In this document: positions 51,263 through 62,555 of the stretch, one piece after another | Numbering within the stretch: the first letter of the stretch is position 1 | How the letters are laid out: every line of letters begins with the position of its first letter | Origin: Symsagittifera roscoffensis | Taxonomy: Eukaryota; Xenacoelomorpha; Acoela; Convolutidae | Length of the DNA stretch: 64,000 nt | Direction of reading: 5' to 3' | NCBI RefSeq assembly: GCF_963678635.1 | Contig: NC_087065.1 | Location: 11,057,579-11,121,578 of the forward strand | Program-made: the position numbers and the translations under genes | Notes under the pieces: model-generated | Databases searched by the model: none | What the model saw: the letters and a program-made list of their open reading frames with translations, nothing else | Told to the model about the DNA's origin: nothing

Positions 51263-52779
51263 GTTCCAAATAGACCAAACGACGACCATCCAAAGGAGAA
51301 CAAAAACGACGTCGACTGAAAACAAGGAAAGAGGTTTAGTTGGCGGCATCCGACAACAGCACAATATCAAAAGTTTCAAGTTCCACATAGAAACCTAGCA
51401 GAAAACAAGAGCGACAAGATCTAAGAAGACAACCCCGAACACAGATTAACTAGCTTTCAACGAGTCAACATGTTTACTCTCAGACACAGCTAATAATGGC
51501 ACGGAAAGGATACCCAGAAATCATCATTGTAGGGACATCGCTTGGGAATGGTTTATTAACGGTAACATAACGTTCACTGGAAAAACCATAAATGGTCATC
51601 CCACGGGATTTAGACCTAACGAAAAAAAATCTGAGCTGTTAGACGCACCTCAACCAGAAAACTGCCGACAATCATCCTAGTTCCGACCCAATTATCGGGA
51701 CATCGATCAATTTCCCTGTCACGAGATGGTAGATTTTTCAGATACCACGGTAACAAAAGTTTTCTTCGTAGACCGGGACAGAACACAGGTCCCACCAAAT
51801 TTTCATGATCAATGATTGTTTATAGATGAAGATACCATAGCCAAATCACGGGCGCTGCTATAGACCCAATCAACCTAAACAGGACCTCACCTTCAGAATC
51901 CTTTCACACGTCATCAACACCAATTTCAGCGGATGAATCCGCAGTTGAAATGAACTTGGACGACATTAGAGATGAATTTGCAGTAAAATAAGTCAATCAC
52001 AACATTCTTCTTAACAGCAAAATTCAAATTAAACTGATACTAAAATAAGGTAACTGCAACTTTTCCCCGTCCAACTCAGGGAAGAAAAAGGACTTTAACA
52101 GGAAAACAAAATACCCGGCGTAACTAATTTACAGAACAGCACTGTTAAGCATCAAAGTTAAGAGGATAAATTGATATGTTAAAATATTCTGATTCATGAA
52201 ATTTCTAAGTTTTATTGAAGATTTCACTATCTAAATCGACTGTATCGTCGAAATTGTCACGTGCATTATTGACATTGATTACTCAGCTGAGGAGAGGGAG
52301 AACTCTTAAACTTTTACTTCCTACTTAAAACTTTCTTTTCGTAGATGAACCTAGTTATTCGTGCCATAACCATTTAGTTTTTGCTATGAATTTCTAACCT
52401 TAATATTTCCTTAATGACTATTGGTTATGATAATTTTCTTATATTCCATCGTAGTAGCAGCGCTAATACCTCTAACCTTGTTTAACTGCTTATAATTTTA
52501 CATATCCATTCATCCACGATTATCATACCTTCGGTACTTTAAAGTGATGTACTGAAACTTAGTAACGCAGGTTAATGAGTCTTCCTTTAACAAAAAACTT
52601 CTACCATCAGCCGGACGGGGAGAAGGAGCAGTTACCTTAATTTAGTATTTGTTTAATTTAAATTTTTCTTGCCAAGAGAAAAGTTGGGAACGAATTATTT
52701 GACTGTAAATTAATCTTATATGATTTGAGAAGTACATCTCATTCTGACCTCGATCGTTTATTCTCTGCGATGGCAAATA
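51263..52779. other. Repeat DNA without supported gene
   Basis: Recurs at 60620-62045 with moderate divergence. Small scraps (CGGACGGGGAGAAGGAGCAG near 52612 and 61883) are conserved, but no frame on either strand is convincing. It may be the decayed body or 3' end of the FLYWCH-bearing element. Confidence 0.4.
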
Positions 52780-52919
52780 CGAACTACAAACTGATTTTAA
52801 CAAGAAAATAAACGACTTTAAATCCATATCAGATTTGAATTCTACGCCAAAATTAACAGATAAACAAATTCATGAAATACAAAAAATGACAAGAAAAAAT
52901 AAGAATTTATGAAAAAAAA

Positions 52920-53940
52920 AAATGATTTTACTCATTTTGATATAATCAAAGATCAACTTCAAAACCCAACGAATATACTGCTACGGAATAAAGACGAATA
53001 CGCACAACACAAATATGAAATAGGTATGTAAAATGTTTGGTTGGGTATGTTCGGGTAGGTATTTTAAATAGGTAGGATGTAAATTTTTTTTTACCGAATT
53101 CTGTTTTAACTAAGCAAAGACCAGCTAGAGTATGATTACATTGCTCCAAAAACTGAATGACTTGCTACATCAACTATGAAAATCAGTAATAATTGAAGAA
53201 GTGGGAGGTAAACAGAAATGGGATTACAATTTACAAATACAATTTTAATGCTACTAAAAGGAAACATAGTCAAGCTCGTTATTGAAGCGAGATACCTGAG
53301 CTGGATAACTGATTTAAGCCAATTTTCATGGCCATTAAAGCCAATAAAACGCTTATAACTAGGTTCAAAACTTTTTTTCAAGCATAAGTGATTTATGCTC
53401 TGCATATAATCAAGTACCCTTAACTGAGGAAACACAACAATTGACCAGCTTTTGAGTTAGATCAAATGTTATACTTTTAAACGAGGTTTCTAGGTTTATA
53501 TGGCCTGCCTAATTTTTCAACTAGAAGAATGACATACAAATTCGCAGTAACGTAGAGACAATACAAAAGTGCAAGCGACAAGTGTCGAAGAAATGTTTGA
53601 TTTTATTTTTAACTACCAGAAATTACTGAGGAAATCAGGAGTAAAAGCTCAACCAAAAAACTAAATTTTTCTTAAAAAAAGTACAGTTTCAAAAAAGTAA
53701 TAAGTAAAAACGTATACAACCAGTTAGGAAAAAAGTGGAGGAGCTGAAAGCATTAAAGTCTCAGAAAACAAAAGAGATGTATTTAGTGTATTAGGATGTT
53801 TAGGATTTTATTGCATTAAGATTAAGAACTTGTATGTAGCCTCAAAGCCCTTTTACGATTTGATACGAAACGATACAGTTTTTGATTGAACACCAGAATA
53901 TGAAAAACTAATAGACGAAAAAAAGAACGAATCCTTTTCA
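52920..53940 (+). pseudogene. Gypsy RT fragment, unit 2 copy
   Basis: Same RT region as 46220-47240, more damaged: NPTNILLRNKDEYAQHKYEIG, the intron-like interruption, KLNDLLHQL, VKLVIEARYLSWITDLSQFSW, SDLCSAYNQVPLTEET and the thumb (LKALKSQKTKEMYLV...). No long open frame. Confirms unit 2 as the duplicate. Confidence 0.65.
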
Positions 53941-54507
53941 TGTACATGAATTCATCATCAATAGGAATAAGTTCAATATTAGTATAAGAATTACCCGAAG
54001 GGACACATATTATCATTTAATTCAGGAGTATATAATGAAGAAGAGCAAAAAATGTCAACACACTTGCTAGGATCGCTACATCCAATATACCTCTATACTA
54101 ATCACGAAGCTTAATTTACCTTTGGGGCCGATAGATACATTCCCATAGATACTTCAGATATCAGCTAGATATATTACGATTTCACAAATTGAAAATCATT
54201 TGGACGGAAGGAAAAAACCTAGCATTCCCAGATATTTTAAGCAGAAACGTAACAACTAAAGATTAAGACAAACGCCAATTGAAACAAAAGAAAATCCCTA
54301 GAGACAATTTATTTTACGACAAAAATGGTTGAAAAATTTCAGTTCGTTATACTAATTTCCTTTATGTGAATCGAAGAGGATCAATGAAAGGCTACTGAAC
54401 TGTCCAAGATTCGAACAACTCTAATTATTATTCCGACTTTCGAAGAAAGTAAGGAATATATGCTCGGGGTGGTTTTTTTATTCAGACCAATTCTTAAAAT
54501 TAATTTC

Positions 54508-54570
54508 TTCGAGGGATCGATCCTTAAACCTTCGTGGTCCAAGAAGGGCCTCGCTCACCACCAGACTATC
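54508..54570 (-). repeat. tRNA-like SINE head, unit 2 copy
   Basis: Minus strand GGTGGTGAGCGAGG and AGGATCGATCCC, the counterparts of 47788-47850, with a few substitutions. Not a functional tRNA. Confidence 0.4.
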
Positions 54571-54725
54571 TCGACTTACAACTTTCTGTGGAACACCCGG
54601 TAATAGACTAAAATGACACGGTCATATGTTACAATAGGTGGTACTTTTGAGTATAGCGCATGTATTAAATTTGAGAACGATAATGCATAAAATGGTCATT
54701 TCATTCTCAATCAACTGTACATGCT

Positions 54726-55170
54726 ACTAAGATAGTTTTTGTGATTATATTACTCTGCTAGATAAAAGTTATTCAACAACTTAACTTTTACACTCCTTTT
54801 GTCAAAGAGTTTGGATTTCAATTATATTTTTAACACTGTTCAAAATATTAAAAAAGCGATCGAGCTATTTGACATGAAGCTGCCACCTATTGTTACATAT
54901 CACTCATAACCCTTTGAAGGGCGCTTTGATACTTTGATGCTGAAAGTTTAACGCGCTTCATCTACGCGTGGCGGACTATCCCACATGTTACAAAATCGTT
55001 CCAAATTCAATTGAGGCAGGCTAATTGGTCTTGTTAATTCCATATACGATTCTTAATATTCAGCTTAAAATTCATAGTTTGCCAATATTTGATTAACCAA
55101 AAATTAATCGAGAGCAGTTTATGAACAGTCGGAGCATTCAAGGCTTTACAGTGATACGAGCAGTCTTGTT
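54726..55170. repeat. Gag-start duplicate and terminal module, unit 2 copy
   Basis: 54726-54965 repeats the gag-start region of 48010-48235 (LFDMKLPPIVTYHS, PFEGRFD). The module at 55126-55170 is the reverse-orientation ACAAGACTGCTCG sequence. Confidence 0.55.
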
Positions 55171-55214
55171 ACACATATGACTTTGTGGAGTTAATTTGTT
55201 TAGAGCAGCTTTTT

Positions 55215-55368
55215 TGGGATCTAGGAATTAGACATGAAAAATAGATAATCAGAAAACCACAGGATTTATACGACAACTTGCGCGAAATTTCTTTGCAGAC
55301 TTAAATTAACTTTTGCATGCGTACAAACTGGTTGTCCAACCACAAATCGGGTTAATAATGTCACACGG
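55215..55368. repeat. Solo arm of the foldback element, unit 2 copy
   Basis: Counterpart of 48494-48650. It stops at about 55368 where unit 2 carries an insertion not present in unit 1. Confidence 0.6.
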
Positions 55369-55614
55369 TGAGTGCGATTTTTAAAGTCTAAATGGGGCGT
55401 ATATAACGTTCTAGGAGCGTTCGGAAAATCAATTTGATCGAGCTTAAGAAAAGTCAACTTAAATTTTTCAAACGTTTTTGAAAATCCGCCCCCTCGAAAG
55501 AATCCTAGATCTGCACCTATATGTGCATTGTGCGTTTCTGTAGAGCCATAGCATTAGTCTGAAATTTTTGTTTATCACACTTAGATCAATTTACCGCCAA
55601 GTAGTGATAAATCG

Positions 55615-56380
55615 AGGGCTTAGGAAATTAGACGACAAGCAAATTAGACGATCAGAAAAAAAAACGGAACTTAAACAATAACTTGCGTGCAAATTGCACA
55701 GACTTAAGTTTGCGCGCAGACAATAACTTGCGTGCAAAATTTCTTTACATACTTAAATTAATTTTAGCTTAGTAACTACTGACTGTCCAACAACAAATCA
55801 GGTTATTAGTGTCGCGGTTGTATAATTTATGATTTTCAAATATGTAAATTACTTTTTCGATTTAACGCTTTCTAATTAACTTACGACAACAAAACTTTTG
55901 ACCAGTTCTGCGATTATATAGTCTTTTCGTTTTGTGCAACTTCATTCTAAACAAAAAGTTTTGTTGGAACGGTTCTTATCGTCCAAATTTACAAAATTGT
56001 AGCCTAAATTCCGTTTTTTTACGGTCATCTAATTTGCTTGTCGTCTAATTTCCTAGGCCTCTTCTTTTTTTTGCTACTCAAAGCCGTTTTTATGTCTAGA
56101 AATTTCTCGTGATACCAGTCATGAGGCTATAATCGGAGAGGAAGATGTAAGTCTGTAAACAAATTTAAATGATCAAAAAAAATGATACTTTTGAAATGCA
56201 TAAAATATACAACTGTGACATTAACAACCTGATTTGTGACTGGACAAGTAGTATTTACTCAATCAAAAGTTAATTTAAGTCTGTAAGCAAATTTCACTCA
56301 ATTTGCACGCAAGTTATCGTCTAAATTCCGTTTTTTTCTGATCGTCGAATTTGCTTGTCTAATTTTCTAAACCCTGCATA
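55615..56380. mobile_element. Foldback/MITE-like element with about 190-bp inverted repeats
   Basis: Left arm 55615-55825 (TTAGGAAATTAGACGACAAGCAAATTAGACG...CAAATCAGGTTATTAG) and right arm 56205-56380 are reverse complements. A further partial arm in the same orientation as the right arm lies at 55990-56060. The middle (55830-55985) is AT-rich with no coding. It is inside a 1.16-kb insertion (about 55368-56525) specific to unit 2. Confidence 0.7.
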
Positions 56381-56525
56381 TAGCAACTGATTTGCTAAAA
56401 TGATCTTAACTTAAAAACTAAGAGCACTCAAAAACATTTGAAGCTGAATTCGCAAACAAAATTCACAAAACACGGGGTAGTAAATTCAATTCTGACCGTT
56501 CAATTCATCATAAAACAAACAAAAC

Positions 56526-57821
56526 AAACCCACTCTCAATGCAATGACAACAATGCGTTCATTCAGCAATGACATGTGATTTAAACTGATCAGTTCGCTG
56601 GCACTTCTGGCGTAGATCTAGTTCATATCTTTATTTTGGTTCGTCTCCAGTGACGTCTTTTGGCGTTATATCGTATGGTGTTGTTGGTTTTCATGCGGAC
56701 CCACTGCGGCAGAGGTCGATTCTGCTTCATCTTCTTGGCTAGACGCACCTTCACGTATAGATTCTTCACACTGCCCATAGTTAAGTTGCTCTTTCAGTGA
56801 CAATTAACCGGACAGATAACTAATTGTGAAAACCAACTATCTGAAACCAATACCGGTTTTTGTTGTCGTTTGATTGAACAATGTTGAGCTCGTACCAATA
56901 ACAACAAAAATAGTTGGTTGATGAGCAAGTAACAAAGAAAATTTCGCCCACAAAAATTTAACACGGAGGCGTATCGCACCGCTTGCGATACAAAAATGAA
57001 TGGCTATCATTTCGTGCAATTGAATGGATAAATCAAAATTTATTAAACAAAACTATAAAAATTGAACTAAAAACCTTTAAACTCAATTACGTACAGCATT
57101 AAAATCTTTACACATAGCATTCGAAATAATAGACAAAAGCGGAACCAAGACAACTAAAATGAGCAGACAGACGACAGTCTCAAATGGCCAAAAATTTTCA
57201 GTTTGCAATAAAAAATGTACTCGAGAGTGATGCGGGCTATTTGATTCTTTTTGAAAAATTCTGAAATTCGAAAATAGAAATTTCCAAAACACAAAAAGGG
57301 AAACTTCAAACTATATGCTTATTTAGCAGCAATTTTTTCAAACCATCTTTTACTTATCTAATCGGTGTATGTATTCTTGATTTTTGTTAACACACTATTC
57401 TACAATCTTTCAAATTCTTCCATAATGTACAATTTTCAATTTGTTGGATCAGATGCCCGGATCATTCTTGATTTGTGCAAGTTTTATGCAACAGGTGATT
57501 GATTTATATTTTTCTTATTTGGGACCAGTTAGCTTCGTTACGATAATCTATTTATCAGGTATTTCGGTTTTTGTGGTTAGGTACCTGCTGTGATCGACTT
57601 TACTTACTGTAAATTAAGCTTAATGGATTTAACAGGTATTTATCTTTCTGACCTGCAATTGTTCAATGTTTCCGACGGAGAGAATGTCTTTTTCATTTCG
57701 TAATGTTTAACATTGAAAATAATTTACTTTTCATTCTAAATATTGTAAATTGGTAGAATTGGCTGTTGCAAAAAAAAAAAATTGATGGCGCACTCAAACA
57801 AAACGAATCAAACAAGAAACC
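56526..57821. other. Repeat DNA without gene (unit 2 counterpart of 48.65-49.98 kb)
   Basis: Same order of landmarks as unit 1 (CACTTCTGGCGTAGAT, CCATAGTTAAGTTGCTC, GGTACCTGCTGTGATCGAC). Minus-strand small frames at 56794-57292 and 57693-57884 are not conserved as proteins. Confidence 0.45.
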
Positions 57822-58152
57822 CTTGTCGCACACACAAAGAGTAGACCCACTGATTCTTTGGGAAGACTGGAGTGACTTTTCCAACTAGCTGTGACAGCGA
57901 AAGAAAACATTGACAAAGACAATCTTCTAAGTCCAATTAAAGAATATCATCCACAACCTCCACTACTCGCGAACCGAACGGACGGCGAGAACAAACAGAA
58001 GAGGAGAACAAAATTGGAGCAAACGCAATTGAACAAAGACATATTTTTCAATAAGAAGACATTCAAATGAATTTTCTGACACAAACACTCTCTGTACTAA
58101 AAGCTAATAATGTTGCCCTCATAAACAAAAAAGGATAGCGCATTAAAATAAA

Positions 58153-58700
58153 ACAAGACTGCTCGTATCAGGGCAAAGCCCTGAATGTTCCGACTTCCTT
58201 TTAAGTTTTATGGAGCAGCAGTAATAACATACAAAAATTAAATGAAATAAAATAAAATGAAAGTTTTTTTTTCTCAAATTTGAAATTTTTTATGAAAATC
58301 ATCCCCCCACTCGCCATATAAAGTACAAAAAGATAGATTTCGTTCCTTGCAACAAATCAATTATGGCAAATATGCTTCTTTCAACCAATTTGGAACGATT
58401 TATAAGACGGATTAAATCTCCGCTTACGCGTTAATAGCGCGAATTATATCGCGCGTTAATTGTCCCAAATTGGTGAAAATGGCCAAAATGACAATCTTTA
58501 AACCCTCATAACCTTACAAAAAATGATCACAGGTGAAATATTTTTTCAAATTTAAGCTCAGGACAACAATGGCTATCGAATGATATAAAAAAAATTCCGT
58601 CAAAAATGGCTAGTTAAAAAGTCGAAATTTGTCTGAAGAAAAAAAAAAACCCACCCCGAGCACAAATATTCCGTTACTTTCGTATCGAAAGTCGGAACAA
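58153..58700 (+). mobile_element. 0.54-kb non-autonomous element, copy 1
   Basis: Begins ACAAGACTGCTCGTATCAGGG, has a hairpin (CAGGGCAAAGCCCTG) and TGTTCCGACTT, and ends ACTTTCGTATCGAAAGTCGGAACA, so an internal inverted repeat (TGTTCCGACTT/AAGTCGGAACA) brackets it. In the middle is a palindrome TTAATAGCGCGAATTATATCGCGCGTTAAT-like (about 58433-58461). No coding. A near-identical second copy is at 59376. No clear target duplication. Confidence 0.75.
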
Positions 58701-59375
58701 TGACTAAGTTTTATATTCCACGCATCACCTGTACATAAACCTTTCAATAACTTTAACGTGAAGCGGTAACCAGCCTTAAACATAGAAAGAGCTGCGGCGG
58801 TAACTTCTCCACGGGAAACTTAGCAGTATGCCCCGCAAACAATTCAGTATCTACATCTTGTAAATTTAAAAGAATCTGTATATCTCGTCGTAAAAAGTAA
58901 ACGAAGTAGATATTCAAACCGTAAAAAAACAGACATCAATTATCAGTCGGAACATTCAGAAATAAAATCAAATTTCCATCACTTCAACCGCGGCCTGAAA
59001 GAATCCGACAGATTACTTTACATGGACAGTAAATTTGTTATTCTGTCTACTCTAATATGTGAGATGCGATGAGTTATGCACGAATGCCACCCTGGACAAT
59101 TTGACATGAAATATTTCTGTCAATACATATGATGGCCCCACATCAATCGCCATATTCTTTTCCATGGGTTAAATTGCAGCCAATATACAGCCACCTGTGG
59201 GAACTTGAAAATATCATTCCCAATTCCACCATGCATGAGCGAACTTCCACCTTTAACTGAACTCAATGAAAAACTAAAGTTAGATTTCGCGTGTCCGTTG
59301 GATACAAAATAGGGAAATTGAAGTACTTTCATTCTGTTATTCATCAATACATATTCAGAATTTCCATCAATGAAA
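58701..59375. other. Spacer between the two 0.54-kb elements
   Basis: Part of the 2.17-kb insertion specific to unit 2 (about 57822-59988). A 75-codon minus-strand frame at 59120-59347 is unrecognised. A 63-codon plus frame near 57880-58069 just left of the first element (AVTAKENIDKDNLLSPIKEY...) is also unrecognised. Confidence 0.4.
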
Positions 59376-59909
59376 ACAAGACTGCTCGTACCAGGGCGAA
59401 GCCCTGAATGTTCCGACTGCCTTTTAAGGTTTTATGGAGCAGTAATAACATCAAAAAATTAAATGTATCAAAACAAATGAAAAAAAATTTTTTTTTCTAA
59501 AATTTGAATTTTTATATGAAAATTATCCCCCCATACGCCATATTAAATAGAACAGGATAGATTTCTCTCCTTGAAACAAATCAATTATGGCAACTGAGCT
59601 TCGTTCAACCAATTTGGAACGATTTTAAGACAGATTAATTCTCCGCTTACGCGTTAATAGCGCGAATTATATCGCGCGTTAATTGTCCCAAATTGGTCAA
59701 AATGGCAATCTTTAAACCCCCATAACTTTACGAAAACTGATCACAGGTGAAAATCTTTTCAAATTTGAGCTCAGGACAACAATCGCCTTTGAATTATATA
59801 AAGATTCCGTCAAAAATGGCTAGTTAAAAAGTCGAAATTTGTCTGAAGAAAAAAAAAACCCACCCCGAGCAAAAATATTCCGTTACTTTCGTATCGAAAG
59901 TCGGAACAA
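59376..59909 (+). mobile_element. 0.54-kb non-autonomous element, copy 2
   Basis: Same structure as the copy at 58153 with small indels and substitutions: hairpin CAGGGCGAAGCCCTG, central palindrome at about 59647-59675, and end CGTATCGAAAGTCGGAACA at 59909. Same orientation. Confidence 0.75.
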
Positions 59910-62047
59910 TAACCCCGAATACACATATCGAATTTCGCACATATTTACTCACATTGATTTCCTTAGCTTTTTCGCGTAGAACAGGCCTTTTGTTTTACAA
60001 ATCAAGAATTCAAAAAAATTCTGCGGCTCAAATAATATATAACTAAAATTAAATTATTAGCAATGTCCCACTAATCTCAAAAAATCGTTTAACAAGACGC
60101 AATTTTAAAAGTTTTATGGAAATGACATAAATTAAGTCAGTCCGAAATAAAATGATACCCTTTCGAACTTCATTTTCATAGATAAATCGATTACCATCTG
60201 GAAACAACGGACATTTAACAATTTCTCAAACTTAACCATAGACAAAGGAAAATCAACACTGAGCGAAGAAGGAACTTTCACTGTAACGCAGGCGACACGA
60301 CCGAAGGTAGGAACAAGAACGCGGTGACTCGGACAAACAATCAACCTCCACTGGAAAAGGGTTACCATTGGACTATCTTCATCTTTAAAGCCTTCCACTT
60401 CACGAACAACTCTACAAAGCCCTTCAAAGGAAATATCCTTCGAAAAATGAAAGTAGTTACGAAATCCGTATTACAAAACAGTGAACGAAAGCTTTGTTAG
60501 TTGAGCAGACCTACGGTGTAAATATTTGACGGAAAAATTATCAGATAATCGGACTTCGCGATAAAACTCGACACATCCAAGATATTTCAAGGGAAACAGA
60601 AAATTTCCGCACTTTTGTGGCCAAACTGTTCAAGTATGTTCCAAACAGACCAAACAACGACCACCCAAGGGAAAACAAAAAAGGCCTCGACTGAAGACAA
60701 GGAAAGAGGTTCAGTTGGTGACATCCGATAACAGCAGAATAGCAAAAATTTCAAGTTCCACATGGACACCTAGCAGAAAACAATCGACAAGATCTAAGCA
60801 GACAACCCCGAAAACAGATTAATTAGCTTTCAACGAGTCAACATGTTTACTCTCAGACACAACCAATAATAGCGAGTCGGAAAGGGTACCCGGAATTCAT
60901 CAGGCATTATCAGGCGGCATCAAACCGGTCGACAATCAATCTAGTTCCGACCCGATTATCGGGACATCGATTAACTTCCCTGTCACGAGATGGTAGAAAC
61001 TTCAGATGAAGCAGCGAATACCACGGGTAACATCTTCGTAGACCAGGACGGAACACAAGTCCCCCAAAGTTTCATGATCAATGATTGTTTATAGATGAAG
61101 ATACCATAGCCAAATCACTGGCGCTGCTATAGACCCAATCAATTGAAGCAGGACCTCACCTTCAGAATCCTTTCGCACGTCATCAACACCAATTTCAGCG
61201 GATGAATCCGAAGTTGAAATGAACTCGGACGACATTACAGAGAAAATAGCAGTAAAATAAGTCGATCACAACATTCTTCTTAACAGCAAAATTCAAATTA
61301 AACTGATACTAAAATAAGGTAACAGCAACTTTTCCCCGTCCAACTGAGGAAAGAAAAAGGTCTTTAACAGGAAAACAAAATACCCGGCGTAACTAATTTA
61401 CAGAACAGCACTGTAAAGCATCAAAGGTAAGATAATCGAGGATAAATTGATATTTTAAAATATTCTGATTCTTGAACTTTCTAATTTTTATTGAAGATTT
61501 CACTATCCAAATCGACTGTATCGACGAAATTGTCCACGTGCATCATTCACATTGATTACTCAGCTGAGGAGAGGGAGAACTTTAAAACTTTTACTTCCTA
61601 CTTAAAACTTTCTTTTCTTAGATGAACCTAGTTATTCGTGCCATAACCATTTAGTTGCTATGAACTTCTAACCATAATATTTCCTTAATGACTATTGGTT
61701 ATGTTAATTTTCTTATATTCCATTGGAGTAGCAGCGCTAATACCTCTAACCTTGTTTAACTGCTTATAATTTACACATCAATTCATCCACGATTATCATA
61801 CCTTCGGTACTTTAAAGTGATGTACTGAAACTTAGTAACGCAGGTTAATGAGTCTTCCTTTAACAAAAAACTTCTGCCCTCAGCCGGACGGGGAGAAGGA
61901 GCAGTTACCTTAATTTAGTATTAGTTTAATTTAAATTTTTCTTGCCAAGAGAAAAGTTGGGAACGAATTATTTGACTGTAAATTAATCTTATATGATTTG
62001 AGAGGTACATCTCATTCTGACCTCGATCGTTTATTCTCTCCGATGGC
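59910..62047. other. Unit 2 counterpart of the FLYWCH region, domain deleted
   Basis: Matches 50000-52779 except that about 620 bp (50530-51155), including the FLYWCH domain, is missing at about 60525. No gene is supported. The minus-strand frame at 60132-60398 is discussed with its partner at 50275. Confidence 0.5.
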
Positions 62048-62479
62048 GAGAACTTTTCTTTCACTTCTTAATGTTTTAACGTCGAGGTGAATTCACTCTT
62101 TGCTTTTTAAATTCTTTTAAATATTATAAATACGTGGAATTAGCTATTAAAAAGGATCTTACCATCATAAATTTAATCACTACCGGGTCACAAAAGACCA
62201 AACAATTTTAAATAATTTTGATACAGAGGCAAAGCTGCGCTTTGCAAAGACAAGCGAGGAAAATGGTAAAAAGAGCTCTAAGCAGGCAAACTAATGAAAT
62301 AAGGAAAAGACTGAAAATACACAATGAAAAAAAAATTGATGAGATTAGGAGTATCACATTCTCACATCTGTTTAACGACTGCTTATAATTTCACTAACAC
62401 TAGCCACCAATAAAGCAGCTACAGATTCTAACAAATTGCCAATGTTACGCAGCTAAATTCGACCAAAAAGAACTATTTA

Positions 62480-62555
62480 CACGATCTGGATTTGAATATC
62501 TGACCTGTTGATTAGAAGTCTCGCGCCCTCACATCTGCGCCACGCTCGCTTGGAA
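62480..62555 (-). pseudogene. Decayed tRNA-Arg(TCT)-like sequence
   Basis: On the minus strand GTGGCGCAGATGTGAGGGCGC (D-arm-like), GAGACTTCTAATCAACAGGTC (anticodon arm with TCT in the CTTCTAATC loop context) and ATATTCAAATCC (T-loop-like, TTCAAAT) follow in tRNA order. Anticodon and T stems no longer pair well, so this is a pseudogene or a SINE head. Confidence 0.5.

Larger units (their letters stand above)
46072..62047. repeat. Second large direct tandem duplication (unit 1 46072-52779, unit 2 52780-62047)
   Basis: Unit 2 repeats unit 1 in order: RT fragment, tRNA-like/gag-start region, terminal module, a conserved 48700-49500 block (56600-57300), then the 50.2-52.76 kb block (60.2-62.04 kb). 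Junction: TGGCAAATA|CGAACTACAAACTG at 52779/52780. Unit 2 is longer because of two insertions (about 55368-56525 and 57822-59988) and shorter by a deletion of about 620 bp that removes the FLYWCH domain. Divergence is greater than in the 1-10 kb duplication, so it is older. Confidence 0.85.
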
